Positions 35,201-44,858 of a stretch of 64,000 bases of DNA are shown here, in pieces; the stretch's first letter is position 1, and each line of letters opens with the position of its first letter. This DNA comes from JAEXZL01 sp049943125 (GTDB lineage Bacteria; Bacillota; Clostridia; Clostridiales; Clostridiaceae), in the NCBI RefSeq assembly GCF_049943125.1, contig NZ_CP188040.1, positions 868,001 through 932,000 of the forward strand. Direction: 5' to 3'. The notes under the pieces were generated by a model. It ran no database searches and was not told where the DNA came from. It worked only from the letters and a program-made list of their open reading frames with translations. Made by a program: the position numbers and the translations under genes.

Positions 35201-36817
35201 AAAGGTCTTATTTTGCTCCCTTTCTGTAAGCTCCTTGTAGAGATACTCAAAAACAAGATTCTTACTGTCATCATTCCATACGAGAGTTCTTCCACCTATT
35301 TCATCTGAATAAACCTGAGGGAGCATTCTAAGCCAGTAAATATCCTCCTTATGGCCGCTGTCTGCTACAAATACCATTTTCACATCGGAATGGTATTGGC
35401 GGGCAGCAATATCTATAACCATATTCTTAAGCATCTCAAAGCGGAATTTTTCTTCTCCCACCACAGCAACAGCATTTACTGATTTTAGATCACATACCAC
35501 AGGAGCATTGTGTATATACTTATATTCATTCCACATCATCTCTGGAATCTGCTGCAGCTCATCTTCAACCTCCAGCCGCTCCTGCTTTTTATAATTTATC
35601 TCTCTCTTTGCCTCCACTGCTCCAGTTCCCAGGTAAAGGGAAAGAAAATCCTCATGGTCCCTCATGCGGTCAAATAAGTCTTCGGAAAAATCTAGTACCC
35701 TCTCCTTTTCCATATCCAAGGAAACATAAATCTTTTCTAAGTCCTTATGCTCTAAAACTCTTTGCTCCTCAATTTCCTTTCTCTTTTTACCAATATATGC
35801 TTGATACTTATTAATACGTTCAGCGGACTGTTTTTTGAATTCCTTATTGTTATCCCTGACACTGATGATGGTGGTGAGTATTGCCATACCTCCAGTGATA
35901 CCGCTGAAAACTATCATGGTAGTTCCACCTCTAGACCACATAAATCCGGCTGCAATAAGCATTCCCATGGAGGAGAGCAGTCTTGTGAACAGGTTGTTTT
36001 TAGGCTTTTGAGGCTTTGCTGGAGGGTCTAAAATTTCAATCCTCTCATCACTAATTACCGTTTTAACCCTTGTACTTCTATTAAATTTTGGATAGGACTC
36101 CTTTGTTTTTAAATCCTCATAGCTCAGCTCCTTAATGGTGATCCCCTCTCTAGCTTCCGTCCAGAGCCTTCCTTCCTTGTAATAGAAAAAGAAATCAGAG
36201 ATGGAGAAAAAATCTCCACTGTCTATCACCACATTATTGGAAGCCTTGTTTCCATTATGATAAACACCATAGGTGGTAGCCTTAATTGTAAGTTTCAGCT
36301 TGCCATCTTTGTTGTCCAGAGCTATGGCATCCTTATAATCTAAAGCTACGTCATACTTATGTTCTAAAACTATGGCATCCTTTTGGACAAAAGGACTTTT
36401 TATAACAATATTATTAGAAGCTGCGGCTCCAATGGTGATTATGGAGGAGCTGCTGATATCAATGACCCTATCATACCTTCTTTTGCCATTATCAAAATCA
36501 ATGAGAAAATCAATGTTGAAAACCTCATTATTAGAGTCCTGATACTTAACCTCAAAGGAATCACCATGGCTCAAGGCTTTGGTCATTAATTTTCGTACAT
36601 CCCCAAGATTAAGATACAGATTATCGGAGCAGAGTACAGACCAGCCGTCCCCATTCTTTACAAAAACTAACTCAATAGGTCCAAAAAAAAGCTCTTTTCT
36701 TAAACGGATGTCGCACTCCACAGCGGTACCAACCTTAACCTCCTTCATATCAGAAGTCAGCTCAATCTCTTTATATAGATTTTTATTTGAAATGATTATC
36801 TTATATCTACTCTCCAC
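32240..36817 (-). CDS. essC: Type VII secretion ATPase EssC (FHA-FtsK/SpoIIIE)
   Basis: 1525 residues, GTG start (AGGAG upstream). Two N-terminal FHA-like domains (about 1-110 and 115-215), two TM helices (about 280-325), then three FtsK-type ATPase domains: D1 with GLVAGTTGAGKSE near 706, D2 with MIIGSSQSGKTN near 1036, and D3 with a degenerate loop GRENTGKHN near 1321. D1 has Walker B-like LIIIVDEFAEL. Motor and membrane core of ESX/T7SSb systems, recognising WXG100/LXG cargo through D3. Overlaps the end of the EsaB-like gene by 11 bases. Length and layout are as in Firmicute EssC. Confidence 0.96.
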   Translation of the reverse strand: MESRYKIIISNKNLYKEIELTSDMKEVKVGTAVECDIRLRKELFFGPIELVFVKNGDGWSVLCSDNLYLNLGDVRKLMTKALSHGDSFEVKYQDSNNEVFNIDFLIDFDNGKRRYDRVIDISSSSIITIGAAASNNIVIKSPFVQKDAIVLEHKYDVALDYKDAIALDNKDGKLKLTIKATTYGVYHNGNKASNNVVIDSGDFFSISDFFFYYKEGRLWTEAREGITIKELSYEDLKTKESYPKFNRSTRVKTVISDERIEILDPPAKPQKPKNNLFTRLLSSMGMLIAAGFMWSRGGTTMIVFSGITGGMAILTTIISVRDNNKEFKKQSAERINKYQAYIGKKRKEIEEQRVLEHKDLEKIYVSLDMEKERVLDFSEDLFDRMRDHEDFLSLYLGTGAVEAKREINYKKQERLEVEDELQQIPEMMWNEYKYIHNAPVVCDLKSVNAVAVVGEEKFRFEMLKNMVIDIAARQYHSDVKMVFVADSGHKEDIYWLRMLPQVYSDEIGGRTLVWNDDSKNLVFEYLYKELTEREQNKTFDHNIVIFFYKEYGFKSHPISRFIDKGKDLGVTFIFFGEEKADIPFGCGYIISLLDKERGILTNVEDQREDKEFTYKTISHEKACEIIRILAPVYTEEISLESTLTKNISLFELLNIIAVDDIDLKNKWGTSQVFNSMSAPIGVSKAGVVSLDLHDKAHGPHGLVAGTTGAGKSEILQTYILSMATLYHPYEAAFVIIDFKGGGMVNQFRELPHLLGAITNIDGKAINRSLKSIKAELQKRQRLFAEADVNHIDRYIRKYKTGEAAVPLPHLIIIVDEFAELKAEQPEFMKELISAARIGRSLGVHLILATQKPSGQVNEQIWSNSRFKLCLKVQSKEDSNEVLKSPLAAEIKEPGRAYLQVGNNEIFELFQSAYSGASEKVDEVNVKEFTIYSYNEAGKKVPVYVQKKKKNSEDNTTQLDAIVRYVMEFCEANRLSKLPDICLPALSEVIDYPEMVRDRSAGGIQVQLGVYDDPENQYQGIYSVDVESNNVMIIGSSQSGKTNLLQTIIRSIASRYSPEEASIYILDFASMVLKNFESLSNVGGVVCPSEDEKLKNLFKLLYSEVESRKEKLIAVGVSSYSAYKEAGNTDIPLMVLIIDNLTALKEMYFKDDDDELLHLCREGLSVGISIVIANSHTAGIGYKYLSNFATRIAMYSNDSNEYSSLFDHCSERIDNIPGRAIIKLENRHLECQAYLAFKGEKEIHRVKEIKEYIAVINGKHKNVTARNIPVIPASLTDAYVSEQFANQMQNKYKLVMGLDYGSVAPLSVDFASLGVLAIAGRENTGKHNWLKYSIGMLDSQYPSGSKVYIVDGINKKLSSLKKKENVEAYSIISEDAVTIIKNIEAQLKDRYDALLAGNEEILSTSELLMVVINNQDSLVAISNNIDALTAYKNILGRYKNLNVCIIVAGVENANIPYSAPELLKNIRDGRHLLYFDDMSNMKLFDLPLAMIRSFKKPIELGDCYYIKENSCTKLKTPLCIREGRTS

Positions 36818-37085
36818 CGCGCTGTACTCCTATTTCTGTATAATTTATGATGCTTCCATTCAATAAACCAAAATCACCTAAGGTCTTATTACCCCTTAGT
36901 AGTGCAATGGGGTTTTCTGCCTTGAGATAGCAATTCTTAATATTTGATATATCAATATTAAGATCATAGGCAATATTCAATGCAATAACCAGTTCATTTG
37001 CCGTAATCCTTAAAGGTACCTCTAGGTCCACCTCAAGGTTTCTTTTTGGAATTTTCAAGGTTATGATTGCTGTTTCTCTTTCCAT
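36807..37085 (-). CDS. esaB: EsaB/YukD-like ubiquitin-fold protein
   Basis: 92 residues. A beta-grasp pattern (IITLKIPKRNLEVDLEVPLR, then ITANELVIALN, then TLGDFGLLNGSIINYTE) as in YukD/EsaB. GGGGGAAAAGCTT ribosome site. In T7SSb it is a cytoplasmic regulatory or assembly factor. Translationally coupled to essC. Confidence 0.85.
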   Translation of the reverse strand: MERETAIITLKIPKRNLEVDLEVPLRITANELVIALNIAYDLNIDISNIKNCYLKAENPIALLRGNKTLGDFGLLNGSIINYTEIGVQRGGE

Positions 37086-37097
37086 AAGCTTTTCCCC

Positions 37098-38156
37098 CTA
37101 TATTATGAGAAAGGCAGTTTTCTGCATCCCACTAACCTTTGTCAGATCATCGCACTTTATTCCATCGTACTCCCTATAGCTCTCAATATAATCATTCACC
37201 GTGAACTTCATGGGCCTATTAGGGGAAATTAAAGCATTGTCCTTTTCATTATCAAAATTGTTGCATACAAATATATATTTCTCACTGCTTACTCCATTGA
37301 TATTGGCTACAAGAAGATTGGTAGCAAATACCGAGGCTGCAGTCTGCTCTGTTACAATTACCACCTTATCAGCAAGGTTGAAAAGCTGTGCCTTGTCTTC
37401 ATCGAAGGTCACATCGGCATCGATCACAATATAATCATAATCCCTGGACTTCTTTGCCGACTCTGCTATCTTTTCATATATAGAATACTTTAGACCCAAG
37501 GACATTAAAGCAGCCTTGAAGGGTGGCAAATAGCTAAACTCCTCTTTGCGAATCACATGCTTTATGTCTTCATACACAGATCTTCCTGGACTTGCTAGCT
37601 TAGAATAGACATCAGCTGCAGCAATTGTACTTGGGTTATCCAGCATTCTCTGGAAGGACTGCAGCCTGTCTGCTCCTATAAACAATACCTTTTTATATAG
37701 CTTTGTGAGGCATGCACTGATGCCTAAGGCAACGGTAGTTTTGCCGGCTCCACCAGAAGCAGAATATACCAGGACAATTTCCGGCTCCGTCTTAATGCCA
37801 TCCTTAATATTTAAAACCTCAGCACTCTTCCCTATAATCTCATTGAACAGCTCCTTGATGCTGGTGTATTTTAAAAGGCGATTGATGCTTAACTCATCAG
37901 TGTTACCTTCCTCATACTGCTCCATCATCACAAATAAATTGTTTATATTGTGCCTGTTAAGGCTTTGGTCATATAGATTTTCAGAAACTATAAGTATCTC
38001 TGCCTTTTGTGGTAATGAAAATAGCTCTCTAAAATAAGCTTCATCACTGATGATTTCCAGGTCTATCTTTTCAAAGAATTCCTCAGCAAATTTCTGCTGC
38101 AGGGGAAGCATGTAGCTTTCATCAGTATCTGCAATTATGATTCTTGGTCTTCTCAT
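37098..38156 (-). CDS. CpaE/ParA-like P-loop ATPase with receiver-like N-terminus
   Basis: 352 residues from the ATG at 38156 (AGGAGG 9 bases upstream; an earlier ATG touches it). The N-terminal ~110 residues start like a pseudo-receiver (PRIIIADTDESYMLPLQQKF). The MinD/ParA-type domain starts at about 130 with deviant Walker A SASGGAGKTT, Walker B-like YIVIDADVTFDED, and NNFDNE. CpaE-type proteins localise secretion or pilus machines. It sits in the operon next to EsaB and EssC and may position the type VII apparatus (inference); not part of the canonical T7SSb set. Confidence 0.82.
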   Translation of the reverse strand: MRRPRIIIADTDESYMLPLQQKFAEEFFEKIDLEIISDEAYFRELFSLPQKAEILIVSENLYDQSLNRHNINNLFVMMEQYEEGNTDELSINRLLKYTSIKELFNEIIGKSAEVLNIKDGIKTEPEIVLVYSASGGAGKTTVALGISACLTKLYKKVLFIGADRLQSFQRMLDNPSTIAAADVYSKLASPGRSVYEDIKHVIRKEEFSYLPPFKAALMSLGLKYSIYEKIAESAKKSRDYDYIVIDADVTFDEDKAQLFNLADKVVIVTEQTAASVFATNLLVANINGVSSEKYIFVCNNFDNEKDNALISPNRPMKFTVNDYIESYREYDGIKCDDLTKVSGMQKTAFLII

Positions 38157-38170
38157 CCTCTTCATCCTCC

Positions 38171-39091
38171 TTACCCAATTGATACCTGAAAATCACTGTT
38201 GGCTAGTCTAATCACATCTCCATTTTTCAGAGGGTGAGGACGATTTGCTGCCAGTCTTACCTTATTAACAAAGGTGCCGTTGGAGCTACCTAGATCGGTA
38301 ATGGTATAGCTTCCATCATGTCTATCAATCTGACAGTGAACCCTGCTAATGGCTTTATTGAAGGTTATTGCACCATCGACACCGGATACATTCTTACCTA
38401 TTACATATTTATCCTTAGTAATCTCTAATTCCACATGTATCGGTGCATTCATGGATATTATACTCATAGTGCTTTTGTTCACACTATATGAGCCCTGCCC
38501 TCTGCTTCTGTCAGCCCCTCTCTCCATGGCCACTCCACTTTTTACTCTGCTATATATATCCTCAAGAGAGAGTGTTCCACTCCCCAGATTAACCGCAAGC
38601 TCCATGGTTTTTGGGGAGGACAGCCCTTCTATGCTATTTATTAGTTTAATAAGGCTTGTCCTTAATTGATTTTCAAAAGCAAAGTAATCTGCAAAAAGCC
38701 TAAGCCTAGTAGGGAGATATATCAGCTTAACCTTAAAGGTAGCTGGGTCTACAAATATCTTTTCAAAAGCTAAATCAATATTTTCACAGGATAAAAATCC
38801 ATTATTTTTTGCATCTATGATGTTTGAAAATAGATTCCCTACAATAGTCAAGAAACCATCAGCATCTAGGTTCGGCAGCATTCCTGCAAGGGATTTTTGC
38901 CCGTTAGTGAGATAATATAGCTGTGTTTTTCCGTTGTAGCTCATCTTCATGCATTTAACAAAACCATTTCCTTGATTCTGCAGCACCTTATATTCTGTGG
39001 ACATAAAGCTGCTGTTATCAGCAAGTACATAGGCAAAATTTGTGCCGCAGGGCTTTTCAATTAGGGTTCCACCTTCAATGAGTGAGTTCAA
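38171..39091 (-). CDS. FHA-domain protein with EssB-pseudokinase-like N-terminal domain
   Basis: 306 residues, TTG start with GGAGGTAAATAAA upstream. Residues about 1-170 match the pattern of the N-terminal domain of the other FHA protein of this locus (LTIVGNLFSNIIDAKNN, then IFVDPATFKVKLIYLPTR), which resembles the DUF6382/EssB pseudokinase type. A linker is followed by a classic FHA domain (about 215-300) with all key motifs: YVIGKN, ISRVHCQI, DLGSSNGTFVN. FHA domains bind phosphothreonine, so this protein can read marks set by the kinase at 45359-47056. Confidence 0.8.
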   Translation of the reverse strand: MNSLIEGGTLIEKPCGTNFAYVLADNSSFMSTEYKVLQNQGNGFVKCMKMSYNGKTQLYYLTNGQKSLAGMLPNLDADGFLTIVGNLFSNIIDAKNNGFLSCENIDLAFEKIFVDPATFKVKLIYLPTRLRLFADYFAFENQLRTSLIKLINSIEGLSSPKTMELAVNLGSGTLSLEDIYSRVKSGVAMERGADRSRGQGSYSVNKSTMSIISMNAPIHVELEITKDKYVIGKNVSGVDGAITFNKAISRVHCQIDRHDGSYTITDLGSSNGTFVNKVRLAANRPHPLKNGDVIRLANSDFQVSIG

Positions 39092-39197
39092 TTTATTTAC
39101 CTCCTGAAAAATTACTTACTATAAAATTACTTAGAATTACTTATCACAATTTCTATCCTTCCCCTCATATAAATTCTGATAAATAATTCTTCAGCTG

Positions 39198-39226
39198 CCC
39201 AGGAAGGAGGCTATCCTCCCTGGGCA
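39198..39226 (-). terminator. Hairpin between surface-protein gene and second FHA gene
   Basis: GCCCAGG..GGAGG pairs with CCTCC.CTGGGC, a GC-rich stem with a 4-base loop. The minus strand shows no proper T run afterwards. Likely a partial terminator or stabiliser separating the upstream signalling/surface genes from the secretion core. Confidence 0.55.
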
Positions 39227-39241
39227 AGGCTGAAAAATATA

Positions 39242-42200
39242 TTATTTATTTAGCTTTATAAACTTAGTCCTTCTCTTAAATACATAGAAGCTTCCTCCTG
39301 CAATAAGAGCTAGAGCGCTTGCTACCGTGGAGCCGAAGAGTGGCTTGTTAGCATATAACCTGATAAAGCCATTGGTGGATACGGTTATATTATTTTCAAA
39401 AGCAAAGCCTGGCTTAAAGCCCTCCTCTGAGGTATCCGTAACATTACCCGCTAAGTCCTCAACCACTATCTTTATCTCTTGATTCATACCTTCACCTATC
39501 TCAAAGGTACCAGTAAAGCTTGTTAGATTCTCAAAATTATTAAATACTGCAACCTCTTTTCCTGATACAAATACACTAGCTTCCTTTAATCCAATAGAGT
39601 CAAAGATATCAAAGTCAACCTCAAGGACTTCTGCATTATGATATTTTGAATCAAGGCCTCTTATGTTAGCTATTTCAGGAGCCGTGGTATCAACTCTGAA
39701 GAGTACCTCTCCCTCTTCATCATTTATATTTTCAGGCTTATTTCCTGCCTCATCCTCTGAGGAAACCACTACCTTATAGATTCCATCCTTTTCAAAATTA
39801 GAGGCAGCTATTGAATAATCATATTGGTACCAGCCACTGCTTCCAATAGGAGCGGAGCTGTTAACCACTGGAGAAATTTCATAAGCTATATCCTCTAAAG
39901 GCTTACCATCTAGGGTTATCTCTACTCTTGTAGAACCTTCTAAAAGCTTGTTAGGATTGTATTCAGTGATAACTAATGAGGCGTCTACCTCCTGAACATA
40001 AGCATCCTGAAGCTCTGCTAGATAATCATTATATACATATACAGATCCAAACCTATTCACGGAGAAGGTTACGGTGGTGCTTTCCTCATTTCCTGCCTTA
40101 TCCATAACCGTAGCTGTAAGGGTATATATTCCATCATTTTCTTTAATTTCTTGGAAGCTATCATGGATTCCAGAGGCTCCCTTTGGAGTAGTGCTCAGCT
40201 CCTTTAAGAAGTCCTGAGTTACATCTACATTGATTTCTCCTCTTCTGGTGCGAAGAAGGGATAATCTATAACCTTCAAAGTTAATATCAGACACTTGAAT
40301 CTCTGGAACTACCTCACCCTTATAGGCATTTCCATTTACCACACCATTTATAATAGGGGCTTCGATGGTGGTATCTAATACAAAATCTTGGGATGCTGCA
40401 GAACCTCCATAATTAACTCCCTGGTCTTCATTTCCTGCCATATCTGAAAGCTTAAAGTCAAAGGTATAATCTCCATCCTGGGAGAAGCTTAGCCTTGCGG
40501 TATACACATCTCCATTCCTACTCCAGCCAGATAGGGTAGGAGGACTTATTGGAGCTCCATCCTTCATGGCAGTAACAGTGTAGCTAGTCCTATCAGGAGT
40601 GAAGTTGTGCTCCTCTACGGTGATGGTGGCTGTCCTTCCTTGATTAAAGAACTTACCATTCCTTACACCGTTATTATCATAGGCTACAGAAACCTTTGGA
40701 AGGGTTTTATCTATGGTGAATTCTTCTGAATGTATAGTTCCCGGTGAGTAATTAACACCATTTGCTTTATTATCAGCCAGGTCTGTATATTCCATGGTAA
40801 AGGTATAGTCTCCATCTACCCTGTAGCTTAGGGTTGCCCTATGGATGGTGTTATCCTCATTACCAGTGCCTTCTACCCTTTCCCAGGTAGTAACTGAAGG
40901 GATTTCTCCATCGCTATTAGTTATCTGCAGCTTCACATCATTATTATTAAAATTACGTTCTGTGATGGTAATAGTTGCGATTCGGTCTTCTTTAAAGAAG
41001 CTTCCTGAATCTGCACTGTTGTTATTGTAAGAAACATCAATCCTAGGTGCAGTGGTGTCTATTTTAATAGCTCCCACAGGGGTTCTAGTAACTGTAACAT
41101 TACCAGCCTTATCTATGGCAGTAACCTCTACTACAACCTTATTACTATTATTCTCCTGGCTGCTAATTACAATAGAGCTCTTAAAGCTATGAATTAGACC
41201 AGTCTCATCCTTGATTATTTCAGCACCGCTGCCTTCCAGCACCAGTCTTTCCTCCTTAGTCACCCTATCCTCTGATATTATCCTGTAGGATAGCTCTGCA
41301 AGTCCGGAATAATATCCATTTACACTATCAGGAATACTACCTCTATATTTAGGATCAATAGCAGTAAGCTGTACCCTAACATCCTTATTGTGATAGCCAT
41401 TTTTGTTAGCTGCTTCTGGAGTTATGATAATCTCTGGCGCATAATTTTCTCCAGTAGGTGGCTTGTTATCCACAATAACACCATCGCTGTTCACAATAGT
41501 GATGTTACCAGCCATGTCCTCAGCCTTAAGATAAAGAACAAATCTGTCATTAGGTGCTATAACTACACCCTCCTCTGGGTCATAAGGGTGCCATGTTCCC
41601 TTTTCTAAATCATAATCCTGAGGTCCCTTTACCTTCTGATAGGTTAAGGCCTTTAAGCCACTTATATCAGTATCCCCAGAAAGGATAAGCTTAATTTCCT
41701 TATCATAGAACAGGTTGTAGGAAATACTATTGCTGTTCTCCGGGAGAATTGATTTATCCGAAACCCTTATATCAAGCTTATCTGGTGCTGTGATGTCCAC
41801 TTTTATTTCCTTTAATATCAGGGAGCTATCACTGGAAGGGTTTCCAGCCTCATCTACAGTCCACACCATGAGCTTATAAATTCCATCCTCATTAATAACA
41901 GGATTGTTAGCTCCATCAAAGGTTATTTCCTCTGCGGTTTCTTCTCTCTCACCCTTTGTTTCATTCCAAAGCTTGTAGTAAGCAGTAACCTCTGGTAAAT
42001 ATTCTCCTTGTGCAGGCTCTTCTATTTTTATTGAAGGATAGCTACCCACATACCAGCCATTAGTTCCATTAGGCTCTTGAAGGATCAGCTTAGTATTCTC
42101 AGGAAGAGTTCTTTGAAGCTTTACCTCTGCGCCTTTAGTTTCAGGGCTTGGATTTAAATTATTAGAGACAGCACGGAAGTATAGCCTTCCATTGAAATCT

Positions 42201-44833
42201 TCCTTTAAAGTAATCTGGTTATCTATGGTTCCTCCACTTACATGAGGAAGAAGTCCATCGGTTTCAGGCATCCTTGTCCAGGTAGTTGCTCCCCTCGCAG
42301 GATCTGCATATTCAATCCTGTATTCATAGTAATCTACACCGGAAAGAGTTGCTGCACCCTCTAGGGTTATTACCACGGGTCTATTGGTCCAAACGCCTTC
42401 CTTATAGTCCTTGATGCTTACTGTAGGAGCAAAAAGACTTGTTTCATTGTCAATTATTATAGTAGTTCCATCCTTATCCGTTACAGCTTCTGTTTTATTC
42501 CCAGCCTTATCCCAAGCTCTGAAGTATATCCTTCCATGAAACTCTCTATAAGCTATTTTTACCTCTACCTTATTCTCCTGAGACTCAACCTTTTCCCAGT
42601 GATCCTCTGAGAGCTCATCCCCATCAGAAACCATCTGATATTCATAATAAACCAGACCACTATCAAAGGCTTCTCTATTATCCTTAGCTTCCATGGTTAT
42701 ATAAATCTTATCCTTGAATAGAAAGCCTAAGCCAAGAAAATCAAGAATATCTTTAATGAAGCCCTTGTCCTTATCCACTACATAAGTCAGATTAAGGTCT
42801 GTAGGAGCAATTTTATCAAGCTTTATATCAATGGATGAGGCTGCAGAAACTCTATCCACACGATCCACTGCCCAGATATAGTAGCTTCCATTGAATTCTT
42901 CATCCGGTACTTCTATTATGTACCTTCCATTTTCATATACCGCTTCTATAAGTCCATTCTTAGACTCAGCTTCTTCATAGGTCTGATATTTAGTAGAATA
43001 AAAGACCTTGGAAACTCCCGATTGACTATCCTCGGCAGTGATATAAATGTTCACGCTTCCATTATCCCATTGTCCTTTAGTGCTCTTTTCTACATTTTTT
43101 ATTTCAGGACGCTTATTATCTATACGGTCAACCTCTACAGAAGCTCTTCCCACATTTCCAGCCTCATCCACAGCAAATATATAATACTCGCCATTTTCGG
43201 TGACTTGGAAGGAATATCTTCCATCAGTGCCATCAAGCTCAATAAGACCTTCTAATCCTTCCTCATACTCATCTGTGACTGAATAATATACCTTAGTCAG
43301 CTTCCTATTATCAGTAGCCTGGAAGGTAACGGTATTCCTACTAGCATTCCACTCCTCCGAGGCCTGAACCTCTGTGATAGTGGGAGCTTCTGCATCTATA
43401 TTATCTGTGGTTTCTGAGGTCACATATTTATTTCCAGCCTTATCTACAGCAAAGATATACCACTTTTGATTTTCTCTAACCCTAAAGCTATATACTCCGT
43501 TCTCATCCATATCTATTGGAATACCATAGTCAGCATCCTCACTTAAAGCATAATATACCCTATCTATACCACTTTCTGCCTCCTCAACCTTAAAGCTGAA
43601 GGTCACCCTTGGGTACCACCTGTTTCCAGTTTCCTCTCTTTTCATATCTACTATCTTTGGTGCTGTGGTATCAATCTTATCTACAGCCACTTCTGCTCTG
43701 CTCATATTATCATCAGCATCTAAAGCATAAATATATACAGTTCCCTTCCTGTTAACTCTAATTGAAGAATCAGCCTTCCATGCAGTTTTATCTAAGTCAT
43801 CTATTAAAGCTTTAGCTTTCTCAAAGAGGGTATAGGAATAATAAACTCCCTTAACCTCATCATTATCCCTTACTTCATAGGTTATAAATTTCTCTTTAGC
43901 CCAGGAATTTTCTTTAGATACCTCTATATCTTCAATAACCGGCAACACTGTATCCTTAAAGGAAGCTTCAAAAGTAATGTTTTCCTTTATATTAGATATA
44001 AGATAATTACCATTTTCATTAGGATTTACTTTTGTCCCATTAACCTTTACTTCTATAAGCTTAAAGCCTGGATTATTCACCACTAAAAGCTCAACGGATT
44101 CTCCTTCTCTAAGAATTATTTCATTATCCTCAATATCTACATTGTCAGCTCGAAGAACTCTGCCACGGTTGCTTTCATTGATAGTTATGGTGAATACATT
44201 TTTCATTAAACGGATAGGCTCAGCTATTACATTATTATCTTCTGTAATAATAACTCCTGAAAAAATACTTTTAAGCTGATAGCCTGTCTTGGAAGCTGTT
44301 AAGCTATAAGCTTGTCCCTTGTAAACCTCTAAGGAAAAGCTTCCATCTAAAGAAGTAGCTGCAGTTGCTTCTGAATAGCCCTGTGACTTTATCTCTACAT
44401 CCTTCAAAGGGTTATCCTCTTCATCAAAAACCTTGCCTGATACAAATATTTTTTCCATGGGCACCAGATTAATTTCCATGGTTTTGTCGGTGTAACCGCT
44501 CAAATCTACCTCTTCAGAGTAGTCTTGATATCCAATAATTCCTGTAATCTGAAGTCTATAGGTAGCATCAGCACTTAAACGGTTTTGAAATACTGCCTTA
44601 CCATCTTCATTTACCACTTCAGAAATAATATTTTCTTCATTATTCTTATGGGCAAAGGTAACCTCAGCACCTTGAGTGCTATCACCCTTAACCACCACGG
44701 TAAAGGAATCAATAAGCTCCTCTGCCCCTGCCATTATTGGAGCAAGATCATTAATTACTAGGCTTGCCACAAATATCATTACTAAAAATATAGAAATACC
44801 TCTCTTAGCAAACTTTATTTTCCTAACCTTCAT
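39242..44833 (-). CDS. Giant Ig-like-repeat surface protein anchored at the membrane
   Basis: About 1863 residues from the ATG at 44833 (AAGGGGG 8 bases upstream; ATG at 44839 is also possible). Signal/anchor segment (ISIFLVMIFVASLVINDLA) followed by AxA-like IMAGAEE. Then come a carboxypeptidase-regulatory-like domain and more than ten Ig-like repeats, each with markers DTTAP, a YYS/YYE strand, YIFAVDEAGN and similar D.AGN endings. C-terminal TM (TVASALALIAGGSFYVF) with basic tail KRRTKFIKLNK and no LPxTG. Encoded in the middle of the type VII locus, so probably a fibre-like extracellular component or anchor of the machine (inference). Confidence 0.85.
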   Translation of the reverse strand: MKVRKIKFAKRGISIFLVMIFVASLVINDLAPIMAGAEELIDSFTVVVKGDSTQGAEVTFAHKNNEENIISEVVNEDGKAVFQNRLSADATYRLQITGIIGYQDYSEEVDLSGYTDKTMEINLVPMEKIFVSGKVFDEEDNPLKDVEIKSQGYSEATAATSLDGSFSLEVYKGQAYSLTASKTGYQLKSIFSGVIITEDNNVIAEPIRLMKNVFTITINESNRGRVLRADNVDIEDNEIILREGESVELLVVNNPGFKLIEVKVNGTKVNPNENGNYLISNIKENITFEASFKDTVLPVIEDIEVSKENSWAKEKFITYEVRDNDEVKGVYYSYTLFEKAKALIDDLDKTAWKADSSIRVNRKGTVYIYALDADDNMSRAEVAVDKIDTTAPKIVDMKREETGNRWYPRVTFSFKVEEAESGIDRVYYALSEDADYGIPIDMDENGVYSFRVRENQKWYIFAVDKAGNKYVTSETTDNIDAEAPTITEVQASEEWNASRNTVTFQATDNRKLTKVYYSVTDEYEEGLEGLIELDGTDGRYSFQVTENGEYYIFAVDEAGNVGRASVEVDRIDNKRPEIKNVEKSTKGQWDNGSVNIYITAEDSQSGVSKVFYSTKYQTYEEAESKNGLIEAVYENGRYIIEVPDEEFNGSYYIWAVDRVDRVSAASSIDIKLDKIAPTDLNLTYVVDKDKGFIKDILDFLGLGFLFKDKIYITMEAKDNREAFDSGLVYYEYQMVSDGDELSEDHWEKVESQENKVEVKIAYREFHGRIYFRAWDKAGNKTEAVTDKDGTTIIIDNETSLFAPTVSIKDYKEGVWTNRPVVITLEGAATLSGVDYYEYRIEYADPARGATTWTRMPETDGLLPHVSGGTIDNQITLKEDFNGRLYFRAVSNNLNPSPETKGAEVKLQRTLPENTKLILQEPNGTNGWYVGSYPSIKIEEPAQGEYLPEVTAYYKLWNETKGEREETAEEITFDGANNPVINEDGIYKLMVWTVDEAGNPSSDSSLILKEIKVDITAPDKLDIRVSDKSILPENSNSISYNLFYDKEIKLILSGDTDISGLKALTYQKVKGPQDYDLEKGTWHPYDPEEGVVIAPNDRFVLYLKAEDMAGNITIVNSDGVIVDNKPPTGENYAPEIIITPEAANKNGYHNKDVRVQLTAIDPKYRGSIPDSVNGYYSGLAELSYRIISEDRVTKEERLVLEGSGAEIIKDETGLIHSFKSSIVISSQENNSNKVVVEVTAIDKAGNVTVTRTPVGAIKIDTTAPRIDVSYNNNSADSGSFFKEDRIATITITERNFNNNDVKLQITNSDGEIPSVTTWERVEGTGNEDNTIHRATLSYRVDGDYTFTMEYTDLADNKANGVNYSPGTIHSEEFTIDKTLPKVSVAYDNNGVRNGKFFNQGRTATITVEEHNFTPDRTSYTVTAMKDGAPISPPTLSGWSRNGDVYTARLSFSQDGDYTFDFKLSDMAGNEDQGVNYGGSAASQDFVLDTTIEAPIINGVVNGNAYKGEVVPEIQVSDINFEGYRLSLLRTRRGEINVDVTQDFLKELSTTPKGASGIHDSFQEIKENDGIYTLTATVMDKAGNEESTTVTFSVNRFGSVYVYNDYLAELQDAYVQEVDASLVITEYNPNKLLEGSTRVEITLDGKPLEDIAYEISPVVNSSAPIGSSGWYQYDYSIAASNFEKDGIYKVVVSSEDEAGNKPENINDEEGEVLFRVDTTAPEIANIRGLDSKYHNAEVLEVDFDIFDSIGLKEASVFVSGKEVAVFNNFENLTSFTGTFEIGEGMNQEIKIVVEDLAGNVTDTSEEGFKPGFAFENNITVSTNGFIRLYANKPLFGSTVASALALIAGGSFYVFKRRTKFIKLNK

Positions 44834-44858
44834 CGTCATCCCCCTTGGAAGTTTATTG

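Noticed and set aside
39242..44833. Sortase-anchored LPxTG protein
   Set aside because: No LPxTG-like motif precedes the C-terminal hydrophobic segment, although the layout (repeats, TM, basic tail) is similar.
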